NCBI GenBank assembly: GCA_003971905.1 | Contig: RSEE01000009.1 | Coordinates: 1 to 64,000 of the forward strand | Length of the DNA stretch: 64,000 nucleotides | From: Moniliella sp. 'wahieum' | Lineage: Eukaryota; Basidiomycota; Moniliellomycetes; Moniliellales; Moniliellaceae | Direction: 5' to 3' | Shown here: positions 33,145 to 44,898 of the stretch, piece after piece | How the letters are laid out: every line of letters starts with the position of its first letter | Position numbering within the stretch: the first letter of the stretch is position 1 | Made by a program: the position numbers and the translations under genes | Notes under the pieces: model-generated | The model's database searches: none | Seen by the model: only the letters and a program-made list of their open reading frames with translations | Told to the model about the DNA's origin: nothing

Positions 33145-34667
33145 ATGCTGCTGGCTGCTGTCCCCGCTGCCCGCGCTGCCCTCACCCGCGCACCCGCTGC
33201 TGTCCGCCTGCGTGGCCTCGCACCCAGGTCGGCGTCCCCCCCGTCACCACCCACGGCGGCCTGCGCGACCAGGACCGGATCTACACCAACCTTTATCTCC
33301 ACACTCGTACCACCTCAACGGCAAGGGCGGTGCGCTGGCGCGCGGCGACTGGCACCGCACCAAGGACATTGTGCTCAAGGGCCACGAGTGGATCATTGAC
33401 CAGATGAAGAAGTCGGGCATGCGTGGCCGTGGCGGCGCTGGGTTCCCCTCGGGACTCAAGTGGAGCTTTATGAACAAGCCGGGTGGGAGAAGGACCCGCG
33501 TCCGCGGTACCTCGTCATCAATGCCGATGAGGGCGAGCCGGGCACATGCAAGGACCGTAAATTATGCGTGGCGACCCACACAAACTGGTCGAGGGATGTC
33601 TGATTGCTGGACGCGCCATGAACGCCAACGCGGCCTACATTTACATTCGCGGTGAATTCCACGTGGAGGCGGCGCACATGCAGGAAGCGATCAACGAGGC
33701 CTACGCCGCCGGCTTGATTGGCAAGAATGCGTGCGGGACCGGATACGACTTTGACGTGTATGTCCACAAGGCGCCGGTGCCTACATTTGCGGTGAAGAGA
33801 CGGCGCTGATTGAGTCGCTGGAGGGCAAACAGGGCAAGCCACGTCTCAAGCCTCCTTTCCCAGCCGACGTGGGTTTGTTTGGCTGCCCGACGACGGTGAC
33901 CAACGTCGAGACGGTTGCTTCCTCCCCCACGATTCTCCGTCGCGGTCCCGAGTGGTTTGCTTCCTTTGGTCGTGAGCGCAACAGTGGTGTCAAGCTCTTT
34001 GCCATCAGTGGCCATGTCAACACCCCTTGTGTCGTGGAAGAGGAGATGAGCATTCCGCTCAAAGATCTGATTGAGAAGCACTGTGGTGGTGTGCGGGGGG
34101 GGACAACTGCTGGGTATTGTGCCCGGCGGCTCGTCGGTGCCTGTGCTGCCAAGAATCGGTGTGAGGAGGTATTGATGGACTTTGATTCGCTCCGGGACGC
34201 CAATCTGCCTTGGGCACGGGTGCGGTAATCGTGATGAACAAGCAGACGGACATTATCAAGGCCATCGCTCGCTTTCCAAGTTCTACAAGCACGAGTCGTG
34301 TGGCCAGTGCACGCCATGCCGCGAGGGCACGACCTGGATCAAAAACATGATGGAGCGTTTTGCCGAGGGCCGCGGAACGTGGCGCGAGATTGATCTGATT
34401 GAGGACATTACCAAGCAGATGGAAGGTCACACGATCTGTGCCTTGGCCGATGCGGCGGCGTGGCCCGTTCAGGGCTTGATCCGTCACTTCCGCGATCGTG
34501 TCGAACAGCGCATGGTCGACTACGAGCAGGCTCATGGCAAGGTCCTCTATGGCGGCCACCTGCTTAGTGAACAGGACCCCACCCTGGCCCTGCCGGGCAA
34601 CCTGTCGCAACCAAGCCTTCGACCCCGGTCCCTCCAGCGGCGAGGTAGAGGGCCGCCGACGTCGTAG
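33145..34667 (+). CDS. NADH:ubiquinone oxidoreductase 51 kDa flavoprotein (NDUFV1)
   Basis: NADH- and FMN-binding subunit of complex I, with iron-sulfur centre N3. The N-terminus from ATG 33145, [17 protein letters not shown], is a presequence. Then come [16 protein letters not shown], the FMN-loop [72 protein letters not shown] and the cluster ligands in [16 protein letters not shown] with the fourth Cys in [20 protein letters not shown]. The coding sequence is in pieces in all three frames with about seven switches, and at most of them one missing base restores the family sequence; no introns fit. The gene is otherwise full length, about 510 residues. Confidence 0.93.
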
Positions 34668-35487
34668 CAGAACCCATGCATCTATTTTTGATCCATCCCC
34701 CCCCACATCTTCCCATACACACTCACGCATACAACCCCCACTCTGCGTCTACTCTCTCATAGTGAGACTTGGTGTTGGGACTTGCGGTGTCCTGCGCTGG
34801 GGCCTATACCCTGACCTGTACGAATGTCGACATCAATGGCAGGGATTGAGAAGGGCGTTTTTATCGCCGTCAAGCCGTCAACAAAGGATGACCCGAGCTG
34901 AAACGAATCGGTCAGGATCACTTGCCATATTCCCGCGGTCTCACCCAACACCAGCACTGATTAAAGGGTAGAAATTAGTTGGGCGCGCACGGCGTCCTTG
35001 GAGTAATAAGGGACGGTGGACTGCGTGATGGTAGGGCTCTCTGGATGCCCGAGGTGTGTTCGTACTTGATGGAGAGGGGGGAGGGAGGAGGTTACGTTAA
35101 GCTAGCTGCGGTCCAAGGGTGTCTATAATACCTATGGTTGGCGTGTAGGAAAAGACTATTAGATCTTTTGGGACCCCAAAACCCCACTTGTCATGGTAGG
35201 GGAATAAGGCGTGAGGAGCAGCATCCAGACAAGGTCGGGCAATCGTGGGTGCAGCGGAAGCAAACGAGAAGACATGGGGTTATAGCACAAGAACAAGGAA
35301 AAGGCGAGACCCACGAAGCAAAGAAATTGGGAAGGAGAGCGAGCGATCGTGTGATCGATCCAACAATGATAATACCACTGGCAGCGTACGCTCCTCTTCG
35401 GCTGTAATTTAGGTCAGAACATGTCTATTAGCAGTTGTACGGAAGGTATCTATGATGTTTGGTAGAATGGCTGCAATGGGCAAGGAA

Positions 35488-36422
35488 GCATGCATGTGCG
35501 CGCCTCGACGCCAAAGGCACCGAGGCGAAAAGGGGAAAAAAGTGAGAGTGCCCCGCCCAACCCACCAGGGGTGGCACCAGGGCCTGTTTGCCCGCCCATT
35601 TACGGGGCAGCAAACAAAGGGTGACGGTAAAGAGTAAGCCCCGTCGTGTTACCGCTACGCGGCGACCGCATAACTGTATGAAGATGACCAACAAGCGGGA
35701 GTCAGCACCAATTTCGTCTCGCTTGTGTCGCCACCACCCCAGGCACAGAGCAGGACCCTCCTGAGCAGGCGCAGGGCTCGTGTCTTCGCTCACCTGCTCC
35801 CCAAACCAACAGGAGCTACCCCAGCCCCCAACGCCCAGGGCAGTGCCCTCCAAGCAACCACGAACATGAACGTCCATCATCAGATCCACCCCATGGATGG
35901 GCAGAGGGTGAGCGCACCATGCCTCGGTCCCCATGATAGAGTTACAGAGTACCTGCCCGCAAGGGCATCTCAACCGCGCGCTTTCCGCTGCCGGTGCGCT
36001 TCCTCGTACCCATCCAAGAGACAGCCTAGGACAGCCACGTCCTCACGTGGAGCCCAAGAGGATGCAAGCAAAGCGACAGAGGACATGGGTCGCACCCTGG
36101 TGCCCCTCCTGTGTGGGGGGGCAGCCAGACGTCACCGCACCGTCCGGGGACTTTCCCAACAGCGACTCAGCCACCGGAAGCAGCGAGGGGGGGCTAGTGC
36201 GGTCCTTTGGCCGTCACCCTTTGGTGTGCACCGCGTGCGTGGGCAGGCCCGGCAGCCCAGCAGGCCGCCAGACCCACGAGAAGGGTTTGGTGGAAAAGAA
36301 GAAACGCCCCCCAGCGGCAACGCAGGAAAAAATACACGGCACAGCACAAACCCTGAGCGGAACGGCGTTGCGCATATTCCTCCTCAGCTCTCCTCCACTG
36401 TCGCGCAAATTCATCACCGGTC
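35488..36422 (+). repeat. Dispersed repeat, copy A
   Basis: About 0.93 kb that aligns along its whole length, in inverted orientation, with 58641-59592. Shared landmarks include the GCATGCA end, GTGGCACCAGGGCCTG and CGTACCCATCCAAGAG. Small indels separate the copies. No terminal repeats, target duplications, Pol III boxes or coding domain seen, so the family is unknown. Confidence 0.85.
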
Positions 36423-37203
36423 ACCACGAAGAGTGATGCATGGTAGCAGCACGACAGCAGCCGAGGGCGGGGAGGCACATACGCGGCACGGGGGCAGCCC
36501 CCACAACACAACTGTACACTTCCGCTTCGATGTACATAATGGTAACGCTGGCTGGGGGAAAGAAAAGACATGCCGCCTGAGGGAGAGCACGGGGCCAGGC
36601 ACATTGAAAGCCAAAGGAACATCTCTCTTTGGCGTTTGCGGTATTCCATCCCCTGGAGCGACCCATTTTTCGTTGAAAGCGCGGGGGCCAAAACAATGAC
36701 ACTCATAAAAGGCCTATATGTGCATGAGACCACATCCATCCAACTTCTCCCCAACACCCTTAATTTATCTGGTTGGGGGAAGAATAAGAAATGCAGTAGG
36801 GGGGGTGGCTGGAGGCCAGACGTATGCACTACCGAGGGGTGGCACCAACAGGTGCAACAGTTACGAGAATAGGAATAGATGCGGATCTCAGCCGAGGGAC
36901 TCGGGTAGAAAGGAAGTAAACTTTTCGAGCTATTAGAGGTGCATCAGGGGGTACATGACGATCCCGCAAGACCTGCTCGGCTCTGTAGCGGAATAAAGAG
37001 CTGCATTGCTTTTGGAATGGTGCAAGAATGTCTCAAAGACTATCAGGGACCCCCTCAAAAATCGTGCTTCCCTGAAGCCATGAAATCTGAGGGGTACTGT
37101 GCCACATACACTGTAAACTAGATCCTTGCTCCCCTGGAAGGAAGCTACTAGGTATACTGAAGAATCTCACTAATCTCGGATCTCATTGGAGATGATTCAA
37201 AGT

Positions 37204-37231
37204 TCAACGGTGAACGTTGAGTGTTGAGTAC
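37204..37231. repeat. ACGG, ACGT, GTGT, GTAC heptads
   Basis: A TCA-type unit (TCAACGG) is followed in exact register by three TGA units with ACGT, GTGT and GTAC, so the orientation flips inside one island. Confidence 0.8.
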
Positions 37232-37844
37232 AACGTTTAACACGTTCAACGCTCATCGCTCACACATGTTTGCCACGCTCGTTCACATTCACTCGTGGTA
37301 CATCCAAAGAAGCGAATGGGGAAAGCGGTCAGATCTCAGAGGGTTCTGACCTGCCGGGAACACTATTGACTTCATACATTTTGTGGGTGGGGCCCAGATG
37401 TCAACAAACACCGGCTGTGCGATACTGAAGGGTAACAAGTAATAGCACTGTGGGGCACTATAAAGCGTGCCTCTTATGTCTCGGCTTAGGCATTATGTTT
37501 TGTAAATGTGCTATGGATGCAGTTGTCTCATTAATAGTAGGATTTACATGTTATGGTTCAACGTGTTCAACGTTCATTGCGTTCAAGTATATTTGCGCTT
37601 TCGTTAATAGAAGGTGAGAAAACAATGATTACTGATGAAACAAGGCAAGGAAAGAGGAGAGAGGGGTAGTTACCGGCGTGAAGCTTGAAGAAGGCTAGGA
37701 GAGGAGAAAAGTGATATCTGAAATTTGATAGAGGAGCGCAACGATCTGTCCAGAGATGTTAGGTGTTTCATTGCATGAACGTTGTGGGTGCTGAGGAGTT
37801 CTGAGTAGTATAATACGCTAGTACTGGTTTGAGTGTATTAGGTC

Positions 37845-37859
37845 TGAGTACCTGAGTAC
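37845..37859 (+). repeat. GTAC heptads
   Basis: Two TGAGTAC units separated by one C, in a cluster of AGTACT motifs that continues to about 37892. Confidence 0.7.
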
Positions 37860-38274
37860 TCGTCGAGTACTATTAGTACTACTGGGACCGTCTGGTATAC
37901 GGTTGAGCAAGAGCCACCGTCCCTATAAAACACCACCACGGGGTGTGCAACACCTTTTGTCCGATGTACATGCCCGGTTTTAGTACCACACCACACGTTC
38001 CATCATGCATCCCCCGATCACTCCATCACTTCAGAGCGCCAGCAGGCAAAACGTGGGTCTCGTGGCCATCACCCTTGCTCTGACAGGCAAGGGTGGAGGA
38101 TGGGTCTATAGCAGGATGTAGTTGGGGCTGCATCGAGCATATATCGAGTGCATCAGAGCATATGTATGTGACAAGTTGAGACCCCATCTACGAATATTCC
38201 CGTCCCAAGCAATTTAATGCGTCGTACTGACTTTAATGACATGACCAATTCTTGACAGAGTCCCGTGGTGCTTG

Positions 38275-38305
38275 TGATGCATCATGATGCATGATGCATG
38301 ATGCG
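38275..38305 (+). repeat. TGCA heptads
   Basis: TGATGCA at 38275, 38285 and 38292, then TGATGCG at 38299; the last three are contiguous. Confidence 0.85.
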
Positions 38306-38703
38306 TGTAGGATGCGGCAAGTGGCCTAGTTCGGGCTGCTTGTCAGACACACCAGCTCTATAAGAGCCGAAGTTAAATTAGTAACCGGTGATGTAGGCGC
38401 ATGACGTGTGACTGCTGCCCCCAAACCTTTAGAACTATTGCTACTCCGTCCCTTTCTTATAAGCTGATCTGCGTCTCCTTGCCTCTGTTTGGCGCCCCCT
38501 CCATCCCTTCAACCACCCTCCCCTCCCGTCCTTCTACCTCTACACCACCGGTTGGTGCTCGAGAGCAGGCTCTCACTTCCTTTTTCCTCATCCCCTACCC
38601 CCATCAACATCCAGCCGGTCTGGAACTTTTCCCCCTGCGTGCACATCGCCCCATCACACCCTCCATCTTGCCTGAAGCCTATACGCCGGTCGTATTCGTC
38701 GCC

Positions 38704-40029
38704 ATGCACCCTCGTCCCCTGGTAGGTCTCCTCGTTCTCTGCCTCCTCGCCCACCTATGCGGAAATGTCGGCGCACTGCCCATCCATGCCCCTGCCACCA
38801 ACATTCCCGCACAAGCAAACAACGTGAACCCACCAGCCAGTACGGCTGCCGCTTCTGCCCAGCTCTACCCCCGTGACTTTGCTCAATCCCAAGCTGTTTC
38901 CAAGCCCCTTCCCCAGGACGGATGGGAAGATATCAACGGTCCGGAAGAGTTCAGTGGTGTCAGCATAAAATGCCCTGCGTGGGCTACGGGTGGGTACAGT
39001 GGACCTAAGGTCAAAACCATGGAAATCGCCACCACATGCATGCAGTCCCCACCCACCGCGTCTACCATGGTGATAACATCCACGCCTACCTCCACCACAC
39101 CTGCCCAATCATGGAGCTCTTCCAGTAGCACTGCGTCCTCGAGTAGTGCCTCGCCTTCTCCTTCCTCAACAGGCACTGCCTGGCCCCACGATGGGTACAG
39201 CAAAGGAGAGTTGCGGACTGATCTGAGCAATATCATGAGTTGGGCAAACGCCAAGGAACAGCTCCAGGACAGCTTATTCAATGAGACTGTTGATGCTGTC
39301 TGGAGTGCAGCGGCACGGTACTGGAACGAAATCCCGGCGCGTGCGGCCGCTCGTTTTATCCTCGCTGAGATTCAGGTCGAGTCTGATTTTAACAGCAAGA
39401 AGGCGGATGGCCCTGCGTTGGGCCTTCTCCAGGTCACACCCGGGAACGACACTCGCGGGCTAACTTTGTTCAAGAATTATGCTAATGTCCAGCAGCATAC
39501 GCTCTCTTGGCAAGTGGCGAACGTCAACGAGGGAGAGGGTTCGGGCGCCTTGACGGACTACCAGTCATCGCAGCCGTTGAACCTGGGCAAGTTGAGCAAC
39601 AACGACCTCTTCCGTCCGTGGATCAATGTGCACGTTGCTTGCTGGATACAGTCCAATCTTGCCCGCTCAGGAAGCAATGACCCGAGCAATTGGCAAGCGA
39701 TCGCTCGCGCCTCCCACACCTGGATCCATGCCTGGTTTCCGTTCCTAAGGGACCGAGGCCAGGTGAAGCTGAACAAGTACTTACAGGCTACTCAGCTGCC
39801 CTACACTTTCCAGACCGCCCTTGGCTCCTGGGCAGCTGGGCCAGCCAAGGATGGTCCTGGGGCTTACAAGCAAAATGGCGATGATCGGTCAGTAGAGTAC
39901 ATCAACTCGGTCCTCGCTGGCGTCAAAGTGCTGTTTGGCAAACCGAACATGACCACCACCTTTTTCGACAAGTGGAATGTGCATCCGGGATTGTTAGACT
40001 ACAACATTCACTGGTTCCCTTTTTGGTGA
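38704..40029 (+). CDS. Secreted lysozyme-like (SLT/transglycosylase-fold) protein
   Basis: A 441-residue intact single-exon protein. The ATG at 38704 gives a signal peptide, MHPRPLVGLLVLCLLAHLCG, cut probably near GALP. A Ser/Thr-rich linker (about residues 130-160) suggests O-glycosylation. The C-terminal domain begins near AVWSAAARYWNEIPARAARF-like sequence and contains AEIQVESDFNSK followed by GPALGLLQVTPGND; a helix ending in Glu, E-S, then GLLQ is the catalytic signature of lytic transglycosylase/goose-lysozyme folds, with the Glu of QVES as catalytic candidate. Fungal members are secreted and could cut bacterial peptidoglycan; that role is inferred. Confidence 0.75.
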   Translation: MHPRPLVGLLVLCLLAHLCGNVGALPIHAPATNIPAQANNVNPPASTAAASAQLYPRDFAQSQAVSKPLPQDGWEDINGPEEFSGVSIKCPAWATGGYSGPKVKTMEIATTCMQSPPTASTMVITSTPTSTTPAQSWSSSSSTASSSSASPSPSSTGTAWPHDGYSKGELRTDLSNIMSWANAKEQLQDSLFNETVDAVWSAAARYWNEIPARAAARFILAEIQVESDFNSKKADGPALGLLQVTPGNDTRGLTLFKNYANVQQHTLSWQVANVNEGEGSGALTDYQSSQPLNLGKLSNNDLFRPWINVHVACWIQSNLARSGSNDPSNWQAIARASHTWIHAWFPFLRDRGQVKLNKYLQATQLPYTFQTALGSWAAGPAKDGPGAYKQNGDDRSVEYINSVLAGVKVLFGKPNMTTTFFDKWNVHPGLLDYNIHWFPFW

Positions 40030-40942
40030 AATGTACACTCTTCCATTCCCGGACATGTGATGGATATGTCCTAATCTTTGAGTCACTCCGTGACCCCTTC
40101 ACTTACTATATAGGGGTTGGGGTTATTGTGTACTCCCTGTACCCTATAGCTGGCTTTTTGCTATCCCGCCTTGCCTCCATGTCTCTCTATAGTATACATT
40201 CATCACTAGTACATAGAGCTGCTCTTTTATTGGTGTGATGACTACTCGGAAATTCTTGTCAAAAAGTCTGGCGAGGGAGACCAGAGCCGAGACTATAGGT
40301 CAAGGGATGTAGCAATAGTTCGTGGGGAAGAAACAAGAGCAGAGGACATGGTGCGAAAAGTGGAAGAAACAGGGAAAGGGCGAGACGCTCTTCAGGACGA
40401 AGAAATTGGAAATGGGAGCGAGGTCTCAGTCAAACTATATATGACAATAGCCCCTAGGGTATCTTGAAGAACTGTACACCCTAGCAGAGATCTTGAGACT
40501 CGGCTCGTTTCTCCTGTTGGAACCTCGATGGTAGGAGAACCACACCTACAAAGTTATCCCTGTCTCTAACAACGTGATTTGAGATAAGTTCTTTCGAGCT
40601 GAATTTTGTCGTGGCCGGCCTGATGCCTGAGAGGCCTTCTGATGGACTGGCGAGACAAAATAAATGTATACATCGTGGCGGGGATTGTGAGGAAGTCCTA
40701 CGCAACTCCGTTATGATAGTGTGGACATGGCTAGGAAGGAGAGACAAATACAGTATTACCGCGTTAGAAACGAGAGAGAAGAACCGTGGCATATAGCCTC
40801 TGTTTATACATGGAGCTTTTTTGGGCGGAGAAGGGCGGCGAAGGTTATATATAAGCTGACACACTGTACCCTTTTGCCCTCTGCCGATAGAACAAGGTCG
40901 GCGACGCAAAATGCGGTGATGAGACGGCATGTTGCCACACTC

Positions 40943-40963
40943 TAAAGCTTGAAGCTTGAATCT
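40943..40963 (+). repeat. AGCT heptads
   Basis: TAAAGCT, TGAAGCT and TGAATCT in exact register, followed by GGATCCT in the same phase. Confidence 0.75.
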
Positions 40964-41320
40964 GGATCCTTAACCACATATCTCCACTGGGTCCTGGTAC
41001 TGGTACTGAACGAACCGCCCACCACTGATCGCACTGATGCTTCCGTAGTGTACAGAGACCCTGTCCTCTGTGTGCGCTTGCTTCGGTTGAAGCTTCAGTA
41101 CTTCAGTTTTGCAAAGCACTTTGGGCAACAAGGCGCAGTGGCTAGTGACTGAGCGTCTAACGCTCCAGGCGTGCAGAAGCTTCACGCTCGTCAGCTGGCG
41201 TGCGTTGCCGCTTGAGAGAGTGGGAGAAAGGGGGTGCTGGGTGGGGCCCAAGAGCGGGAGCTTATTCGCTTCAGCCGCCACCAGCACCGCCTGCCGCAAT
41301 GGGCCCAGAATGCGGCCCCC

Positions 41321-41332
41321 CTATATATATGT
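41321..41332 (+). promoter_or_regulatory. TATA-like box, B-type cyclin promoter
   Basis: CTATATATATGT in GC-rich surroundings, 590 bases before the cyclin start; would imply a long 5' leader. Confidence 0.4.
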
Positions 41333-41822
41333 ACAGCGGTTGAAATTGCACCGGCTTACTTGCGCAGACAAACGCATTGCCAAGCCATCGAGTCCGACTG
41401 AGCGTACTAGCCGAGCCTGCGCGAGGGTCCTCCACCACCCCACCATCCTCCCCACGGCGACGTGGGAGCCGCGCTGCTCCAGACCTTCCTTTGCTTCCTC
41501 CTCCGTCCCTTCCCCGCCCCCTTCCCCGCCCCCTTCTCCCCCACCTCTCCCATCCGCTCCCGAGCACGGCGGCCACGCCTTCCGTTGCTGAGCTCAGCCA
41601 GCCGCTCCTGCGCCCCGCCTGCGCTCCCCTTTCTGTTTTTCCTTCATCTCCGCCCACTGATACCTAAGCCTGGACGCGACCCGAAGTCTGGACCGCTGCA
41701 GCCCAACTCACCCAGTGTGGAGGCACCCTGCCCGACAGGACCCACCATCCCTGCCATTTCGCACCTCGCACCTCGCTCCTTGTCTCCACGCCACGCGTCT
41801 CATCCGCACGCCCTCGTCAGTG

Positions 41823-41870
41823 GTATGTTCGATCCCCCCCTCCAACACCAGGAGCTGAAACCACGACGTT
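41823..41870 (+). other. Possible upstream open reading frame (15 codons)
   Basis: ATG at 41823 opens a short frame, MFDPPLQHQELKPRR, ending in TAA about 50 bases before the cyclin ATG at 41921. If transcription starts at the TATA box, it would lie in the leader and could lower cyclin translation. Confidence 0.3.
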
Positions 41871-41920
41871 AATGACCGAATCCTAGTGTCTTGCACAGAC
41901 CGGTGTCTTCCTCCTCCACC

Positions 41921-43449
41921 ATGTCCGCCGCCGCACTGCGTGAAACATGCCCCTCCGCCGCTGCCTTCTTACCCCCCGAGCGTACCAAGCTTGCCCCGGC
42001 TGCGTCTTGGGCCCGCTCATCTGCCATTATTCCACGGGCGAGCAGGGCGAAGCAGATCCTTCCAAGCAGGCGGCGATACTGTCTGACGCGGCGGTACGTG
42101 TCCACTCAATCCTCAAGCCCAAGACGAACGAGTGGGCGGACAGGCAGGAATCGGACGAGAACTGGTATGTCTCTTCAGACATGCTTAAAGGGGCTTCCAT
42201 ACCACCGACGGGATATGAAAGCAAGTACACGTCTGAGCCCATTACTTCAATCGGCGCACCAGCCTGGAACGAGACACTGCCCCGCCCGGATGCACTCTCT
42301 GAGCAAGGCGTACCCCTCGCTGATCTATCTCGCGCCGAGAGAGCGACGGGACGGAAGAGGATGTTGACGGTGCCACGGATGATTTAGAGTTTCTCCGAAT
42401 GACCGACCCAGATCATGTATTGTGCCTGCCCCACGAGCTTGAGCTGGCCGCGATGAACAAGGTGCTGCGTGTGCAGATGCATTACGATTGGTATGAGCTC
42501 CGCCCTCGGATTCAAGCCCAATCTGATGCCCGCGCCGCGCTCGTGGCCGAAGGATGCCTCTCTCCCCGTGTAGCGGCTGAAGAGAAGGCGCTGGCACAGG
42601 CAGGGGTCGATGTGGTGGAGGCACGCGACATTACCATGATGGCTGAATATGCGGATGAAATCCTGCTGTACCTGGGAGAATGCGAGAAGCGGACGATGCC
42701 CAATGCTAACTACCTTGAGCACCAATGTGAGGTGGATGCGGCGGCACGGAGCAAAGTAATAGACTGGCTTGTCTTGGTTCATGATCGCTTTCGCCTCGTC
42801 CCGAAACGTTGTTCAATGCGACCAATATTTTGGACCGCTTCCTTTCTCTGCGGGTTGTGGCACTGGCCAAGCTTCAGTTGCTTGCAATAACCTCCCTCAT
42901 GATCGCGTCCAAGTTTGAAGAGGTGCTGCCTCCACCTCTGGACGATCTGGTGTACGTGTGTGCGGGCGTGCAACCGGGAGAGGTCATCAAGGGTGAGCAA
43001 CTCATCCTCGAGGCTTTGAACTTTGACGTTTCGAGATACACTACACCCTACCCCTTCCTTCGCCGCATCAGCAAGGCAGATGAGTACGATGCCCATACCC
43101 GAACCTTGGCCAAGTTTTTTTTGAGCTTGCCTTGGTGGATGAGCGCTTCCTTCGGGTCCGCCCACGAACCATCGCGGCCATGTCTATGTTCCTAGCGCGC
43201 CGAATTCTGGTTGAGTGGGACGAGGTTTGGGACAATGCGTTCGTCTACTATTCTGGTCATGTTCAAGAACAATTGGTCCCTGCTGCTAATTTGATTCTTG
43301 AACGGCTTGTCCAGCCCGAAGTGTGCAACCTGCACGTGTATCACAAGTACAGTCGCCGTGTTTTCCTTGGGGCCGCTCCATTTGCTCGTGACTGGGCTTG
43401 CCACAATTTTCACCCCGCTTTTACAAATGCTACCAACGCCATCCTTTAG
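41921..43449 (+). CDS. B-type (mitotic) cyclin
   Basis: Regulatory partner of Cdk1 at G2/M. ATG 41921 has a CCACC context. The cyclin box opens with NYLEHQCEVDAAARSKVIDW (family signature: hydrophobic-x-H-Q, then R-x-x-L/V-I-D-W-L-V-x-V-H-x-x-F), followed by NATNILDRFLSLRVVALAKL, IASKFEEVLPPPLDDLVYVC and GEQLILEALNFDVSRYTTPY; a second cyclin fold contains FLRVRPRTIAAMSMFLARR and a C-terminal CNLHVYHKYSRRVF. A possible destruction box is ERTKLAPAAS near residue 23, weak compared with the RxxLxxIxN consensus. Frame changes near 42000, 42385, 42800 and 43120 suggest missing bases. Confidence 0.88.
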
Positions 43450-44898
43450 AATGCCCCCACCCTTCTTTCCTTTTTGAACCTGACCCTGACACACCCACGC
43501 TTGTGTTTGTCCCGTCTAATCCCCAACTTTTTGCGCTTTACATGGGGATGTGAACGTTGCCCGTTGACCGGTGACCGTCCATCCCATGATACCTCCCTCG
43601 TTCGATCCACAACCCCCATCTCTCAACAACATACTATTCTACGATAATTGCGTTCCCATTGGGACCTTATGGTTTTTTACGGTGCATGATGCCCCACCTC
43701 ACTTTCTCTCTCCGCACTTTTACCCCCTCCATACCCATGACTACATTACTGTTCCTTTTTGAATCCTCGTCTCCTACAGTTGGGCCATCATCTTTCTTGC
43801 GCACCCTTGGTACCCAAATATACACACCTTGAACACATTCTTGGTGCCGCCATTCGATCCCTCCCCTTTGCCCTTCTCACAGCAAAAAACAATGCTGTTT
43901 CGGCGAAGCTGTGTCTAGTCTTCTCGCTCTGGTTTGGTGTAATAACCACTAACTGTTTCTCTGGAGGGGGAGAGGCAGGGCGGCTGTCCATTCGTCCTGA
44001 CGATACGTAGGCTATAGGAGTGTGTTGCAGACGGGTAAAGTGATAGAGAGCTTCATTGGAGAAGGGTCATTAAGGTCATCGCTCACATGTCCACCAGAAA
44101 CCATGCTCATTCGTATTCGCTTCAGCCACATGTCTTTTGGAAATGAATAACGGGTGGAAGGGGGTCCAGACCTGGGTACCAGTGACGCCATTGGGCTTCC
44201 GATGGGCAGGGGGAGGGATCTGACAAAGCTCGGATGAGCGAGCCTGTGGTGGACGAAGCGCCACACATCATGTCGCTGATGACGTTTTGCATTTATATGA
44301 AGTCGCCCGGGGAAGCAAGGGCTAGGCAGGAGTACAGCCACTATGGACATCCGTCGAAAGGTTACCCAATAACAGAGGTTTGCACAACGGGTGAAGCATG
44401 GCAGTGCATTGCACTTAAAGCAACATTCATAACCAGCAACGCCGGGTTGGAGGGATATGAAGGGAGCGAAGAGCAAAAATTCCGCACGTGACCAATACCT
44501 ACCATAAGCAGGAGGAAAGAGTACCAACTGGAGATGGTGGCAGGCACTGTGCAGAAACGTAGAAAAGGAACGAGATGCGGAGGTCCCCACAATAGTGGCC
44601 GCCGGTGCCGGAGGGAGAGATTGAGAGGGGACAGGTAATGACACTGGGGAGGAAATGTGGTGTGGTCAGGACGGGTGAGCTGGCCATATTAGCCCTACTC
44701 GCCGGAGAAGGAAGGACCAAAGGGGGGGTGCAAAAGAGCGCCGTGTAAGGAGCGACAAAGAGGGGAGTGTGAAGGTTTGTAAGATGCACGAGTAGCAATA
44801 TGGCAATACCGAAGCCGTTGCATGCAGGACGTGGAGATCAACGAAGACAGCTAGCGATGCGCCAATGAGTGGGAAAGAGATGCGAGTGGCCGGCCGCC
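43450..44898. other. Intergenic between convergent genes
   Basis: No supported gene. Four contiguous heptads at 43551-43578, about 100 bases after the cyclin stop. Confidence 0.6.
43551..43578 (+). repeat. Four contiguous heptads after cyclin gene
   Basis: TGAACGT, TGCCCGT, TGACCGG and TGACCGT in exact 7-bp register. Confidence 0.85.

Larger units (their letters stand above)
34668..38703. other. Gene-poor region with dispersed repeat
   Basis: No supported gene. It holds the dispersed repeat copy at 35488-36422, a degenerate block at 35265-35345 resembling 40340-40425, and lower-GC DNA from about 36700. Heptads at 37204-37231, 37558-37580, 37845-37859 and 38275-38305. Confidence 0.6.
40030..41920. 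other. Intergenic and long leader of the cyclin gene
   Basis: No supported gene. Heptads at 40943-40963 (AGCT, ATCT) and TGAAGCT at 41088. A degenerate block at 40340-40425 resembles 35265-35345. A TATA-like box lies at 41321 and a short upstream frame at 41823-41870. Confidence 0.55.

Noticed and set aside
33145-34667. Programmed frameshifting as explanation for the broken complex I gene and others
   Set aside because: There are many sites per gene, no common slippery sequence, and unrelated genes are affected; missing bases in the data explain it more simply.
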